From Pinus tabuliformis (lineage: Eukaryota > Streptophyta > Pinopsida > Pinales > Pinaceae), in contig CM062811.1 of assembly GCA_031772625.1 (NCBI GenBank), forward strand, positions 649,276,606-649,340,605: DNA of 64,000 bases. The letters are read 5' to 3'. This document shows positions 12,099 through 23,550 of this stretch, piece after piece. The position numbers were made by a program, and so were the translations under genes. The notes beneath the pieces were generated by a model. The model did not search any database. It was not told the origin of the DNA and was given only the letters and a program-made list of their open reading frames with translations. Every line of letters begins with the position of its first letter. Within the stretch, counting starts at the first letter, position 1.

Positions 12099-13231
12099 TG
12101 TGAAAATTCCTAGATCTAACAATCTCTGGAATCCTACTGCAACCAGTTGAATCTACTTCACCTAGATCATAATTACATTACAAACTTATTTCAGATTTCT
12201 TCATGAAATATTGAAGTAAATTACTGAAGCAGCCTACACCAAATTATATATGATTCTAAGACATAGAAATTGAGCAAGAAAATACAAACCCATAGGACAC
12301 CGTTATTTTTGGACAAATGTCCCCAAAAAAACCCAATGCGGGAAAATCGATGCATCAACTCTGAGAGTTTTATTATTATGTAGGAGAAAATCTTAGTACA
12401 GTTCTAGGATGCTCAACTAGCAATTCGATACAGAGAGAATACTAGACAAAAGAGTGGTGAAATGATCTCACCTTATCACTGGGAGAATCAGTGACTGATC
12501 CTGCTGAACTGGATCCTCTGTGTCACCCTCTGCATAGAACTGTGTCACTCCCGGCAATTTCTACATCACCCCTGCTGGGTATCACGCTGCCCCTCTTCTG
12601 GATCCTCTGCTAGCTAAGAAAATCGATCTTTTGCCTCCCGAACTCACACCCCTACTCTCGGCAACTGAAATTCGACTTCCCTTAGCAGGAAACTTGACTT
12701 TCCCTCAAGGCCTGTGTTGCCACTGCGTGGGATAGCATCATGCCTCTCTCTAGACGTCTTTCCGTCCTCCCATTGCCTTGTACTCTCCATAAATTCCTTC
12801 TTCCATATTCTCACTGCCCTTCTACTGCAAAAGATCTCCTCGATCAGAACTTCCTCCTCAGAACTTCTCACTTCAAAAATTCGATCTCTTGATCTCTCTT
12901 GTATTTTCCAAATGACCCTCAAGCCCCTTCTTATATCTTCATGTTGGACAACCAACGGCCTAGAGTAACTCCTAATCAAAGGCTCAAATCGTTTTGACTT
13001 GATATCCGTCGTTTTCTAGAAGATTCACCCACAATTAGATTAATATCCATTAATATTTTAATTTTCCTAAGTTTAGACTTAGGAACCCCATTAAAAATAT
13101 TAATTATTTTAATATAATCGTCTCCAAGTGGAATTTCCCAAAACGATTTCTGGGTTCTTTGGAATGCATGTGCCTAAGCCTCCCTGCAAAATTTGAGGCT
13201 TAGAGCACATCCGATGCTACCCAAATCAACA
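12099..13231 (-). repeat. solo LTR, family D (copy 1)
   Basis: On the minus strand it begins TGTTGATTTGGGTAGCATCG and ends AATTTTCACA. It is homologous to the LTRs at 46197-47215 and 63325-64000. It is flanked by TACAG (12094-12098) and TGCAG (13232-13236), a 5-bp target duplication with one change, and repeat R1 is continuous at the same point in copy B (about 25301-25313). No internal region is present, so it is a solo LTR formed by LTR-LTR recombination. Confidence 0.8.
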
Positions 13232-13236
13232 TGCAG

Positions 13237-13393
13237 GTGGGTGAGGGACCACATGGCTGGCTCAGGTGGCAAAGAAATGGCACAACGAGCTACTAGGCGG
13301 TTGCAAGGGGCTGTTGGCTGCCGGCTGAGGTTCATCAGGGAGAAAAAAATCTCCTAGGTATATCACCCACAAAGTGGTGGGTAACAGTTCCTA
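13237..13393 (+). repeat. dispersed repeat R1, copy A, right part
   Basis: This matches copy B from about 25313 to 25460 (GTGGGTGAGGG, TGGCTCAGGTGGC, GTGGTGGGTA blocks). It is the continuation of 11805-12098 beyond the solo LTR. Confidence 0.7.
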
Positions 13394-13739
13394 GCCTAAA
13401 CCAACAGTGAATTAGAGCAGAGTTGTATGGAGGGAGATCACAGTCAAGGAGGTCTGGAAGGCAAGAAAAGGATATTATAGCAACTTGACATCAACCCTAA
13501 CCAGTGACCAGACTTGCACCGGCCCTTGAGGATGCAAGTATGTGGGCAGATCAACTTGGAGGGAGGTCGCAGTCAAGGAAGGGATCTAGGAGCAATGAAA
13601 GAGGGTTGTAGCAGCTTCCCATCAAACCCTAACCAAAACACTAGAACGCAGAAGCTTCTACAACAGTATGACTCGAGTCTAAGAGGGCACAATTTGTCTT
13701 CTCCAGAATTGCATTTTTGGGTCAGCTATGTATCTAAGG

Positions 13740-14073
13740 GCAGTGATATTGGATCTTCAAATTGGCAAGTCAATTTTGACCTTGAATTATTGTACTCTCT
13801 CTCTCTCTGTTGAGCATTTGATATTAATAATAAGAAGAATTGATCATGGGTTTTCCCCATCTCAGTGTTTTTCCTTGGCTTGATCTATATCCTTGTGTTC
13901 TCTTGTCTTGGCTTGTCTTTTGCATCTATCATTTATGTTCTTTCTTCAGTTACTGTCAATGTGATAATGATTCAAGTGATTACTAATGGAAATGAAATGG
14001 ATTGGTATCTGGGCTAATATTGAACACTGAAGTAACTGGCCTAAGCAAAGAACATGTTAATTCAAAATTAACA
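13740..14073 (+). repeat. 3' part of an LTR, family I (plus copy)
   Basis: This is an inverted match to 24180-24480. The shared features are a TC/GA run, TTTGATATTAATAATAAGAAG, a GGGTTTTCCCCATC...GTTTTTCC motif, and a terminal ATGTTAA...AAATTAACA. It ends in CA without a primer-binding site, so it is a solo or truncated LTR. The 5' boundary is not defined; 13394-13740 may belong to it. Confidence 0.6.
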
Positions 14074-17000
14074 CTTTATAACTATGAAAACCATATTACT
14101 GCACATTGTATTTCACTCTCTGCTTTAGTAGCCAATGACTCTCAAACGTAATAATGGGAATCCTCCCAAGCCACTAGTACAGACCTTCCACATCATTGTG
14201 TGAATGTCGATGTCTAATAGGCAGAATTGTGTTTGAGCATTAATATAAATCACTCACCTACAATAGTTTTTGAATTTTTTATTATCAAATCATGTGTATA
14301 TAATAATCAAAGTTAACATTTAAGAATTTCTTTAAGTACAATCACAGATCATATAAATAAAATATAATTTGAAATATTTTCTTAATGTACAGAAACTTTG
14401 GAGAAATCTTTGTTATCTTAAAAATATATAATTTACTAACTCTGAAGTATTACTCACAAGCAATTTTGTAGGTATATATGCAAAGCCTTTTCTTTTTATT
14501 CGTCAAATCAGGGTTTCCACAAACCTATGAAAGTCTTTGGTTTGAGTACCAAAACCCTTAATGCAAAGGTAATAGAGTCTATAAAAAGATAAAATGTTTT
14601 GAATTTTAAAATAATAATAATAACAATGGTCATGAGCATTTAAATCATCTCACAAAATCAGAATATTTGTACCTAATATTGCCAAGAAGCAATCTTTGTG
14701 GCCCTCTTTTCACCATCAAAAGTTGCCTAAAGCCTATCAGAAAGCAAAGACAACGCAGTTAGAGGTGGGTAGCTTGAGATTTTGGATCCAAAAAGACGAA
14801 TGAATAGAACAAGTTATAAGAGATGAGAATATGCTCCAAAACGCCAAAACTCACACCTAAAGGTCGATCTAGACAAAATCTTTAAAACGGTCATCCATCC
14901 AACAACGATGGGATGTTACGTTCGCAATCATAACATCTTAATATATGAAACGATCTGAATCACCATAAATAGCTTACCCACGAGAGATCGGTTACATTAC
15001 CAACCCTACATCAGTCAATAGTAAATACAAAATTTATAGTGATTTTACTCTAGAAAGACTACAAGATTGTAATTTTTCCCATCAACTCCAGAAGGCACAG
15101 TAACAAATGGCTTTGACATTCAAAGATGATTTCTAAGAATTCCAGAAAGATTTTCTCTCAACAAATGAGTAGATAAGAGTTAGGCCTCGGGTTGATGTGC
15201 TCTGCTTGCCACCATTGGTCACATTTGCATCTCGAAGCTTACCACCTTGGCATCACATGAGGCCATAACGCATGAGTATCTTTATTGTCAATAGATAAAC
15301 CAGAATAGGTTGACAGTGAACTGATGACACCTACAAGGTGCCAATAATCTGAAATGATCATATCTTAAAACTGAAATAGAATTGATTATGCCATCAGTGA
15401 AATGAATGTTAACTTAAAGTGTTAAAACTGTGAGAACTACTCGAGAAGAAGACTTTACAACAAATGAGAAAACATAAATAAGATGCAAAACAGTGGTGAA
15501 AACAGCAAATACACAGCGATACCAGACAGCAAAATTGATTACAGAGTTCGTCCCTGATGGACTACGTCTCTGGGTCTGCTTCAAGATGGGCGACCACTTT
15601 ATTAGGATTGATACCCAAGAGGTCGATTACACAGAAATTTGACCAAACTGAATGTGCACGCAGGCACTTCTGGTCAATGTCATAGGATAGCTCTCTGAAC
15701 CAGCTTTCCAACACCTGTCACATTTCCCAATTCTAACACTGGGGGCTCCTGTTACATTGAAAACAAAATCGACTATAACCTCCAAAACCTGCATACAAAA
15801 CCCAAAACCACTCTCTTCTCCTTCAATGAGCAAAAACTGCCTCTTATAACCCTACAAGTACATTCTAACCTCCTCACGCTGAGTTCGGGATGAATGAGCT
15901 ACAATTTAGGTTTGTTTGGTCTCGGTCTTGTCACTGTTTGCCACCTAGGGATAACACCATGGTCATTGAATTAGTTTTCATGCCAAAACTTAACAAAAAC
16001 CCAAAATAGACCATATATTACACATTTCCACTAGCAGTGTACTAACGGCGCAGAGTTGGTTGATTGCCCGCATGTGAACAGGTAGTTTGGCTGCGGTCTT
16101 GTCATAATCTGCCACCTTGCAGGCTTATCCCAATGGTTGCGGTGGCGATGTGAACGCGGCTTACCTGACGGTCTTACCCCGACGGTTCTGGCAAGATCTC
16201 CAACTGTTAACCCCGACGGCTAATCACTCATTGTTCACATGGTTACAACTCGCCCGGTTAATTGTTGCTGTGATCTACGATGACTCCGCCCAGTTACTAT
16301 TTGCATTGTTCACATGAACAACGGTCCCTATGCAGTTTAGTCCAGCGGTCAGGGGACTGTTATAATATTTATAATGTTTTTGCATTGTTTAACAAAGGCC
16401 AAGAGAGTAATGAACATAGGTTTATGCATGTTTAATACATAGTTTGAATTGCAATGTATTATATAGGTCGATAGTTGATAACATAGGGTTTAGACTTAGG
16501 GAAAAGGGATTTTAGTGTGGTTTAGGTTTAGTTTTTAATGTATTTTCAATACATTGTTTGTATTGTAATATGGTTTGATAAAGTTTACGACTTAGGTTTA
16601 TGTGTATTAGGGTTTTAGGTATTTAGGTTAGGATTTGTCATTACATGTTTCTCACCATAGCTTTTAGGGCTAGGTTTTACTTTTTACATCATATAAAGAA
16701 AACCCATTTACATCAATTGTCACAAAGTGACATTCAAACCCCACACGACGACAAGCCTTTGTCGACACCCGAACTCTGCAAGGCGAATGATCAACCCACG
16801 TCGACAACCATATCCTGGTGGAATTGACGACAACCTCATGTCGACAACCAGGGACAAAACCATATCACCATGAAAACCACTGACATCACCTGAACACCCT
16901 GAACCATAAACAACATTGTTGAAACTAAACGACACCGGACTGAATGCTAATGATGACTCTGAACCTGTGTAACTGATCCAACGAGATCCTCCTGGACCAG

Positions 17001-17544
17001 CGAGCTACTAAAAATGAATTATTTCCAAATTTATCACACTACAATAAACACTCCCCTTTCACCATTTGGGCATCATATACCTACAAAGGAGAAATATGGT
17101 CGGGACTCTATATGGAGCTTGACTTGTGGGAATCTTTTACATATAACATAAATATCATTGAGACCTTAACTTATAGTTGGCAATCCCTTAACATGACTAC
17201 AGACTAAATTCGACAAATCTGGACCCCAAGAGCTTGGTCAAGCTATGACATGCCCAATCAACAAGTGTTTAATTTCCTATAGAACACTTCCATGAGGGCA
17301 AAAGCCATTATTTTATGCATCTCCTCTAGATGGCCACGGAATGTCTCTAAACATTGAATGTTCGAAGTTAGAATTGAATAACTCTATAGATTGCAAAATG
17401 CTATCCAGTGAGGAGACTAACAAGTTATGAATAAACATCTCAATTTTTTAAAATCTTCCTTTCTGCCATACTCCATGACAGAATCTTCGTATTTTTTCCC
17501 TATGCAAATGACCTCAAAAAACCTTTAGCAGCATTGAAAATTCA
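14074..17544. other. intergenic, nothing firmly identified
   Basis: AT-rich sequence without long open frames. The part at about 15420-16340 has LTR-like texture (TGTTAAAACTGTG start, CG-rich middle) but I found no partner, primer site or end. No exons were recognised. Confidence 0.45.
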
Positions 17545-17614
17545 AATTGACAAGACCTGCAAAGCATTCTCTTCCTAGTAAGCCCAATTGACAAGACCTG
17601 CAAAGCATTCTCTT
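17545..17614. repeat. direct duplication, period 41 bp
   Basis: A 29-bp block beginning AATTGACAAGACCTGC occurs at 17545-17573 and again at 17586-17614. It lies downstream of the DTW gene. Confidence 0.85.
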
Positions 17615-17932
17615 GCCTGTCCTATGGACAGAGTCAGATAAACAAGAAAACATTTTGAACCATGAGGAAGAGTTTGTGCACCCGTGCTGACAGACTTCAA
17701 TGCATCATAAAGCAGATGAAACATACTCAGATATCATAGCTCTCAGCTTATATCTGAACGTTAGTGCAATAATTAATTTCAATCACAGATGAAGATGTTC
17801 CAGATTTTACTCAGAAGGATGCACTGTACTCAATAATACAATGGGCAATGGAAATAGTAAATATTGAATTTATGCAACATCTCTTCAATCATCAACCAGA
17901 GATTTCAATATCAAAATTGCATGCATCACGCA

Positions 17933-17938
17933 TTTATT
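17933..17938 (-). terminator. candidate poly(A) signal of the DTW gene
   Basis: AATAAA on the minus strand, 57 bases after the TGA stop at 17995-17997. The position is plausible for a plant 3' UTR, but the motif is short and common in AT-rich DNA. Confidence 0.4.
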
Positions 17939-17994
17939 TGGACCAGATTGTAAGTGAACACTTCCGCCTAGTTCCACTTTGAACATTTCTGTAA

Positions 17995-18211
17995 TCATAC
18001 ATTCTCTTTCCATCTTTGTGCACGAACTATGGGTTTTCCAAACCGCTGGCGACGACCCGAAAGAGCATTGAGTAGAAATTCCAAGGAATTCTCAAGGGCT
18101 TTAGCTGATTGATCCAACCCTTTTGGTTCTAGCTCTTGGACGACACATAAATCATATAACAACTGCACAGCAGCTCCTGCTGTGCAAGTGCGATCCAATG
18201 ATGGCTGCGGC
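17995..18211 (-). CDS. DTW-domain protein, last exon
   Basis: The minus-strand exon begins after the acceptor TTTCAAACAG and reads G-CCG-CAG..., ending RAQRWKENV and a TGA stop (17995-17997). Its split first codon joins the previous exon as LR-PQPSLDRTCTAGAA, then LLYDL and LLNALSGRRQRFGK. In DTW-family proteins (human DTWD2, plant homologues) the R-x-QP block, the following helical part with LL..L and the RR-x-R-x-G tail are conserved C-terminal features, and plant homologues end about here. DTW proteins transfer the aminocarboxypropyl group of SAM to a uridine of tRNA. An alternative donor (GAAT|GTATGA) exists at 18001, but the in-frame stop and family length favour a terminal exon. The parent family is assigned from memory of family motifs, not a search. 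Confidence 0.82.
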
Positions 18212-18293
18212 CTGTTTGAAATCAAACTCACACCTATGAGTCCAACTTAAAAGCCAGAATGAACAAGAAAAATGCTTCAACGTAGTGTCTTAC

Positions 18294-18379
18294 CTCAATC
18301 TATGCATCACAGACAGATTTGAATGTGAGAGCGCAAGACATGGCAAACTTTCTCCACCCCAGACAGCATGTGCATGTTC
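18294..18379 (-). CDS. DTW-domain protein, penultimate exon
   Basis: An 86-bp exon lies between the acceptor ...CACATGAAG and the donor GTAAGA. It encodes EHAHAVWGGESLPCLALSHS followed by NLSVMHRL and two bases of the next codon. The W-G-x-E-x-LPC-x-xLS then MH-x-LRPQP order matches plant DTW-domain proteins directly after the DTW motif region. The frame runs in from the 60 kb exon in phase 0 and out to the last exon in phase 2. The donor is a strong consensus; the acceptor has a weak pyrimidine tract. The intron to the last exon is only 82 bp (18212-18293), in sharp contrast to the one before it. Confidence 0.8.
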
Positions 18380-18411
18380 CTTCATGTGACAGGACAATTT
18401 AGATTACAATT

Positions 18412-19756
18412 TTACTGGTTTGCTTGCAGATTACCTAAACGAAAAGCCACTACATTGACCTTGAGTCTGTTTGAAAAAGCATGTAAATCAAGTTTGACAT
18501 TACAATATACAATGCAAAAGCAGATAGCAGTTTTAATTTCTACAATCTGAAAACTTTGCTCAAAACACCAATAATGTTTCGAATGAATGTTCACAGCTAT
18601 AAGGTTTGATAATTTATTTGCAATTAGATATGACAGCACATGACATAAACCTCAATGAAATGAACCCGTGAACTTACTTTTTCAGTTATTGATAACATAA
18701 TTAAAGGTTAAGCAGATGCATATGTCAGGTGTTTTGCATAACAGTCGTAATAATTATAGCAAAAATTATGGGTTTAAAATTTAAATGTGTTTTACTTTAG
18801 AAGCACTTCAGAAGTTTTGAATGGACATTCCCACCATCATTAGGGAATCCAGAAGCTTTTGAAAGATCTAGAACAGTGAAATACCATCAAATATCATCAA
18901 TTGTGAGGGAGGAAGGACGCACTGCTATTCCATAGGCGGGCACAGGCCTGGGACTTCGATTTCTTTCATATATATATCCTGGACGATAATCTTTTTATTT
19001 CTGTTTTGTCTCCTTATGCATAGCTTGGAGATATGCCATTTTGGAAATGTTTTTTTTTTTCTAGAAAAAGGAACCGTATTGAAGATCTACTGAAGTGGGA
19101 TATGACAGTTTATATATGATATGAAACTATCTCTATATGATATGCTGAATTTAACTGGTTTTTGTACTTAATAATATCCAGTTAGTTTTTTTTTCCTTCT
19201 GAAAAAATCATCAAAAATCATTAGGTCCACGAGGGAACGAGGCATTAAATCTGTGTAAAAGGGAAAGATTAAACTCATGAGATAATATTCTTGAAGAGAG
19301 GACTTGGTCAAATGTTCACAATATAATATTCTTGAAGAGGAGAATTGCCCAAATGTTCAAAAAATTAACATAAATATATTGATAATAACATTATGAAGGG
19401 AAGAAAGAATCACTTAACAGATAACTTTAGTAAGTAATTATGGTCAATGGATTTTAAGGAATGACATAATTTAATAATAGAATAACTTAAAATGGAAGAG
19501 AAAACACACTAGTATTAGAAAGTATGAATTATAAGCATAATAATTAACCACTAATAATAGAATGATTATGGCCCAAAAATCAAAGAAAAACAAGAAATAT
19601 TGATGGAATATTTAAATGGGGAAAATGGTAAAATTAAAATTAATAAATCAGAAAATGATGAGTATCTAATTGTCCCTGATGGTGGTGTACAGCTGGGGGT
19701 TTCTGGTATCTTCAGGAGAGGTGTTGGAACCACGCCTGATTTTCAGTCATGAGGCG
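18412..19756. other. intron sequence without recognised elements
   Basis: AT-rich sequence directly upstream (in gene sense) of the penultimate exon. Only short random open frames were seen, with no bounded repeat. Confidence 0.5.
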
Positions 19757-19944
19757 GTGAATGGAAGTAGTTAATGAGGTTTCAGTTGATATGTGTGCCA
19801 TTAAGTGTATTAAAGGTTGATCCTGGATGAGGATTATTTGTTGGTGTTGGGTGAATGGAAGTAGTTAATGAGGTTTCAGTTGATATGTGTGCCATTAAGT
19901 GTATTAAAGGTTGATCCTGGATGAGGACTATTTGTTGGTGTTGG
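19757..19944. repeat. 94-bp tandem duplication
   Basis: Two adjacent copies (19757-19850 and 19851-19944), each starting GTGAATGGAAGTAGTTAATG and ending TTGGTGTTGG, differ at essentially one base (GGATTATT versus GGACTATT). The near-identity implies a recent event. Confidence 0.9.
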
Positions 19945-21062
19945 CGTCGAGGGTACGAAGGCAATGTTACCACCTCATCCTCTGGCTCTGGTCATTCCTT
20001 TGGTCTGAGTTGGTGGGTGATTTCTAGGTGTGCAGCAGTTCTGGTTAGCAGCGGGATTGCTAGAGCTAGAAGGTGGTGCTTTCGTTTTGCTCCTCTTCTA
20101 TAATTTCTTCGCTTGTTGGGATTTACCTTGCAAACCTGTGTGCATCATCTTATTCTCTATTTCTTGTGGTGGATATTTTGGTTACATGTGAATTATCTTG
20201 TCGTGGTTGTTTTCTATGCTCCTTTGCTGTGGTCATTCTTGGCTATCTGGACTTATAGTCTCTATAGTGTTAAGCAGTCCTGTTCTCAGTTTTTTCGCTT
20301 CTTGTTGAGGGCTTTCTTTGTCTTGGTGCCATAGCTCGGTGGTCTTGTCTTGGTGCCTAGCTGGGTATTTTTCAGGTGGAATGTTTGGTTTGTAATCTGG
20401 ATGTGTAGTGAATTCCAAAACCTCTTGGGTCTGGGCCCTGTCGAGTGGTTTATTGCAGATGACCTCATTGTTTTCAGGTCTAGTCCCCAGAGTCTCCCTC
20501 TCTGTCCCTCGGTGTCTTTCATTGGACGTTGTTTGTCCTCAGGTTGTTGTCATTGTCTCTCTTCTTTAGTGTTTATGGCACCTAGGCAAAAAATGCCCTG
20601 TCAAGAGGAGGTGGCATTTTTGCTGGGTAGCAAAGGTCACAGCCCTTCTCTTATGACTCAATGGCCACTTCTTCAACTCAGTTCCTCTGGAGGTCCGCAG
20701 AGAAATTTTATACGTGGAAGGTGTGAAGAGTGATGATTGCCCTTATGCTTCAGACTTGGAACTGGCTGGTGATAAAGGTGAAGTGGCTTCCAAACCTCGG
20801 TCGTTTTCGGAAAAGGAAGTTAAATTTTTAAAGTTCCCTGGCCTTGAATCAACAAACTACTACTTTCTTTTGTCTCCTCTTCAAGGAAAAACAGGTGGAG
20901 AATCACAACGTTTTCTCCTCTTTGGAGGACATCAAGCGAATGGTAAGAAATAGACAATTTTCTTTAAACAATGTAGATTCTCGTCTGGCAAGAGTGGAGA
21001 CTTTTCCAGTTAGTGATTCAGGTTCGGGCAACCTCACTGATCCTCCTACTCTCAATGGGCAC
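19945..21062 (+). mobile_element. possible LINE remnant, left part
   Basis: A GT-rich sequence with an open stretch (20350-20953), part of which (MAPRQKMPCQEEV, later FLKFPGLESTNYYF and SLEDIKRMVRNRQFS) could be the start of a LINE ORF1. The 2.5 kb LTR element is inserted at 21063, and the region resumes at 23551 and ends in a LINE-like tail. No RT or endonuclease domain is visible, so this is weak. Confidence 0.35.
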
Positions 21063-21339
21063 TGTTATGAATATAATTCATAATAAGTAAATAAATAAAA
21101 TGAATGTAAATATTAAATAATCAAATATTGATTAGGTTAAATAGTAATTACGTTAAGTGAAAAGACATGTCTAAAAAAACATGCCCAGTCATGAAAGGAC
21201 ACCCGCTTAGGTATATATATGCGGATCCTCACTGTAACAATCATCACTTGTACAATTTTATATATAATAAATTATTATTACAAATACCTCTTGTGTGTTT
21301 TTACATTTAAGCCTACAAGCTATCAGCTTTTATGCTTCA
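21063..21339 (+). repeat. 5' LTR of the small LTR element
   Basis: Begins TGTTATGAATATAATTCAT and ends TTTTATGCTTCA. Includes TATATATA near 21213 as a possible TATA region. Equal in length to the 3' LTR. Confidence 0.9.
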
Positions 21340-21340
21340 A

Positions 21341-21352
21341 TGGCATCAGAGC
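21341..21352 (+). other. primer-binding site, small LTR element
   Basis: TGGCATCAGAGC followed by CATGG, one mismatch to the initiator tRNA-Met site, one base after the 5' LTR. Confidence 0.85.
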
Positions 21353-21479
21353 CATGGCGCACAATATAATCATGTGGGTCTTTGAACTTTGTTCGCCACA
21401 TAATGTGGCATTACATTCACGTCCTGAATCCGTTAAGCAGTTTAAAAAAACTCAAAAAGCATTCAGCATTTAAAAAAAT

Positions 21480-22066
21480 CATTTGCAGAAGTTATAGCAT
21501 GTCAAAAGGAAATCGATAATAAAGAAGATGATAGCAACGATGAAGAAAAGAAACAAAGTGAAACAGGAGAAGCAGATTGTTATCAGAATGATGATAATGA
21601 AAACGATGTAGATGAGAATGATATAGATCAAGATGATGATCCAAATGAAGATGATGTGGATGAGAGTTATCTTGATAAATAAGGGGATGTACAATATCAT
21701 AACAATGAAGAAGATGGGGTCAATGAAAAACTGCCATCTATGGCTTTGGAGAAGGAGCAAGCTATTGTAGATAGTGAGAAGGAAAAACCAGAAGATTTAG
21801 TCGTGCCCAAAGAAGAATATGTCAATTAGAAACTGCCATCAGTGGCTCTTGAGGAAAAGTAGGCTCTTGAAGATGTGGAGAATGTGAATACCTTCGAAAA
21901 AACAAGGATGGTGGGTAAAGGCAGTTCAATTATCACTGCAACTAGTGTGACTGTTGGTGTAAGCGACATGCAAGGTCATCCACATTTAGATATCGATCTT
22001 AATGTGCCTGATGAAGGAGTAGTGGAAGATGGTTTGATACAATGTTGCACTAATCGTTATCGGGAT
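21480..22066 (+). pseudogene. acidic open region, possible captured host gene fragment
   Basis: One reading frame, broken by a few stops (for example near 21680, 21829 and 21861) and by the hAT insertion at 22040, encodes a strongly acidic stretch (DDSNDEEKKQSE, NDVDENDIDQDDD), a partly repeated KLPS.AL.E block and then GHPHLDIDLNVPDEGVVEDG. The DLNxP-type phrase recalls EAR-like motifs of plant nuclear proteins, so a fragment of a host gene may have been captured by the retroelement. The parent gene was not identified. Confidence 0.45.
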
Positions 22067-22725
22067 TAAATCGACGTGGGGAAAAAATTGGAAAAAATCG
22101 TAAAAATCGGGAAAAAAATCGTAACATACAAAAACATTCATTTTTTTTCAAATTTTTTAATATCTAAAGCATCTACAACATAAAATAAATACATTGACAC
22201 ATAAATATGATAAAAAAACTAATATATAAGATGTTTAATATCATTTCTAGTGCCACATCACACATAACAGTGAATCATGTCCTGAATAGTAAGTCCTTAC
22301 TCATGACTCCCAACTCAGCCTCAAAATATCAACAAAAAATATAATAATGTATCTCATATCATGAGTCATAATGTCATATACAATGAAATGAACCAAATAA
22401 CCAAAGTCTAATACTACTGATTTCCTTTGCCCCTCTAGATGTAGAGATGTCGGTGGAGTTGGCAGTAGACTCTGTTGTGCTCTAGAAGCTGAAGAACTAG
22501 GAGCTACAGGAGGTAGACCACGTCCTCTACTGGTGACAAGGGTAGCTTGGGTCACCTCCTCCTCCTCATAAAAATTAAAAAATAATAATAATAATAATAA
22601 TCATTTTTTTCCGCGATTTTTTCATAAAAATCGCCAAAAAAAATTTAGTGATTTAATCGGCAAATAATATCACCGATTTGAAAAAATCGCGATTTTCCGA
22701 TTTAATCGCAATTAGCGCAACACTA
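22040..22725. mobile_element. hAT-type non-autonomous DNA transposon (686 bp)
   Basis: The ends are imperfect inverted repeats (left CAATGTTGCACTAATCG, right reading inward TAGTGTTGCGCTAATTGCG) with subterminal arrays of AAAAATCG/ATTAAATCG. It is flanked by GTTTGATA (22032-22039) and GTTTGATG (22726-22733), an 8-bp target duplication as hAT elements make. On the minus strand the middle has an open frame (22555-22301; TSRGRGLPP, SRAQQSLLPTPP) that could be the C-terminal remnant of a hAT transposase. An (AAT)n run lies near 22580. Confidence 0.75.
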
Positions 22726-22861
22726 GTTTGATGACTTGTTTTTCCTCTCAAATTTCTGCACATGTGACAAGTTCAAAGCTTGCTACTGTAAGTGGTCATA
22801 ATTTTGTGTTTTCATCAAGGGTGCGTCGTGGTGTTATCGCAAGTCAAACGGTGTCAGCCAC

Positions 22862-23110
22862 TGTGGTCAAAGGTGTGACTAGTCGATTAATAACTATATA
22901 TTATATAATATAAATCAAATATATAATTAAATTAATTAAACTAATTATAAATTAATTAAAATTAATTTAATAAATAATAAATAAATTAGAATTACTAAAA
23001 AAAATGTTAAGAGTTATAAAAAAAAACCCAAAAAAAAGAGAGAAAAAAAAAGAGTTATAAAAAATAATTAGAATTATCAAAAAAAATAAAATTAGAGTTA
23101 TTAAAAAAAT
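22862..23110. repeat. AT-rich low-complexity tract
   Basis: Almost pure A/T with repeated AATTAATTAA and poly-A blocks, inside the small LTR element. Confidence 0.8.
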
Positions 23111-23273
23111 AAAATAAAAATGATAACCTCAGATTCAAGACAATGTTACCGAGCGAATTATATAGGCAGAGGTGCCAATGGCGTCGAGTTACTTATGCCG
23201 AGATGACAAATGCAAACTGAAGGAAACTGCCGACAATAAGCTTTGAGGACAAAGCTTCTGAAGGAAGGGGCTA

Positions 23274-23550
23274 TGTTATGAATATAATTCATAATAAGTA
23301 AATAAATAAAATGAATGTAAATATTGAATAATCAAATATTGATTAGGTCAAATAGTCATTAAGTTAAGTGAAAAGGCATGTCTAAAAAGACATGCCCAGT
23401 CATGAAAGGACACCTTCTTAGGTATATATATGCAGGTCCTCATTTTAACAATCATCACTTGTACAATTTTATATATAATAAATTATTATTACAAATACCT
23501 CTTGTGTATTTTTACATTTAAGCCTACAAGCTATCAGTTTTTATGCTTCA
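23274..23550 (+). repeat. 3' LTR of the small LTR element
   Basis: Partner of 21063-21339, preceded by the purine-rich GAAGGAAGGGGCTA and followed by TGCAC, the target duplication. Confidence 0.9.

Larger units (their letters stand above)
21063..23550 (+). mobile_element. small LTR retrotransposon (2488 bp), non-autonomous
   Basis: Two 277-bp LTRs (21063-21339, 23274-23550) flank a 1.9 kb interior with a primer-binding site (21341-21352) and a polypurine tract before 23274. The flanks GGCAC and TGCAC form a near-perfect 5-bp target duplication. By eye the LTRs differ at about 14 of 277 positions. The interior has no gag or pol motif except a short C-terminal-like peptide before the polypurine tract (EDKASEGRGY). 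It holds an acidic open region and a hAT-type insertion. Confidence 0.88.

Noticed and set aside
15420-16340. Possible LTR (starts TGTTAAAACTGTG, GC-rich middle)
   Set aside because: No primer-binding site, no partner, no clear CA end or target duplication in the window.
17580-17735. Minus-strand open stretch (MFHLLYDALKSV...) just downstream of the DTW gene as another exon
   Set aside because: It lies after the gene's stop codon, is only about 50 codons, is bounded by stops and runs into a 41-bp duplication. No family resemblance.
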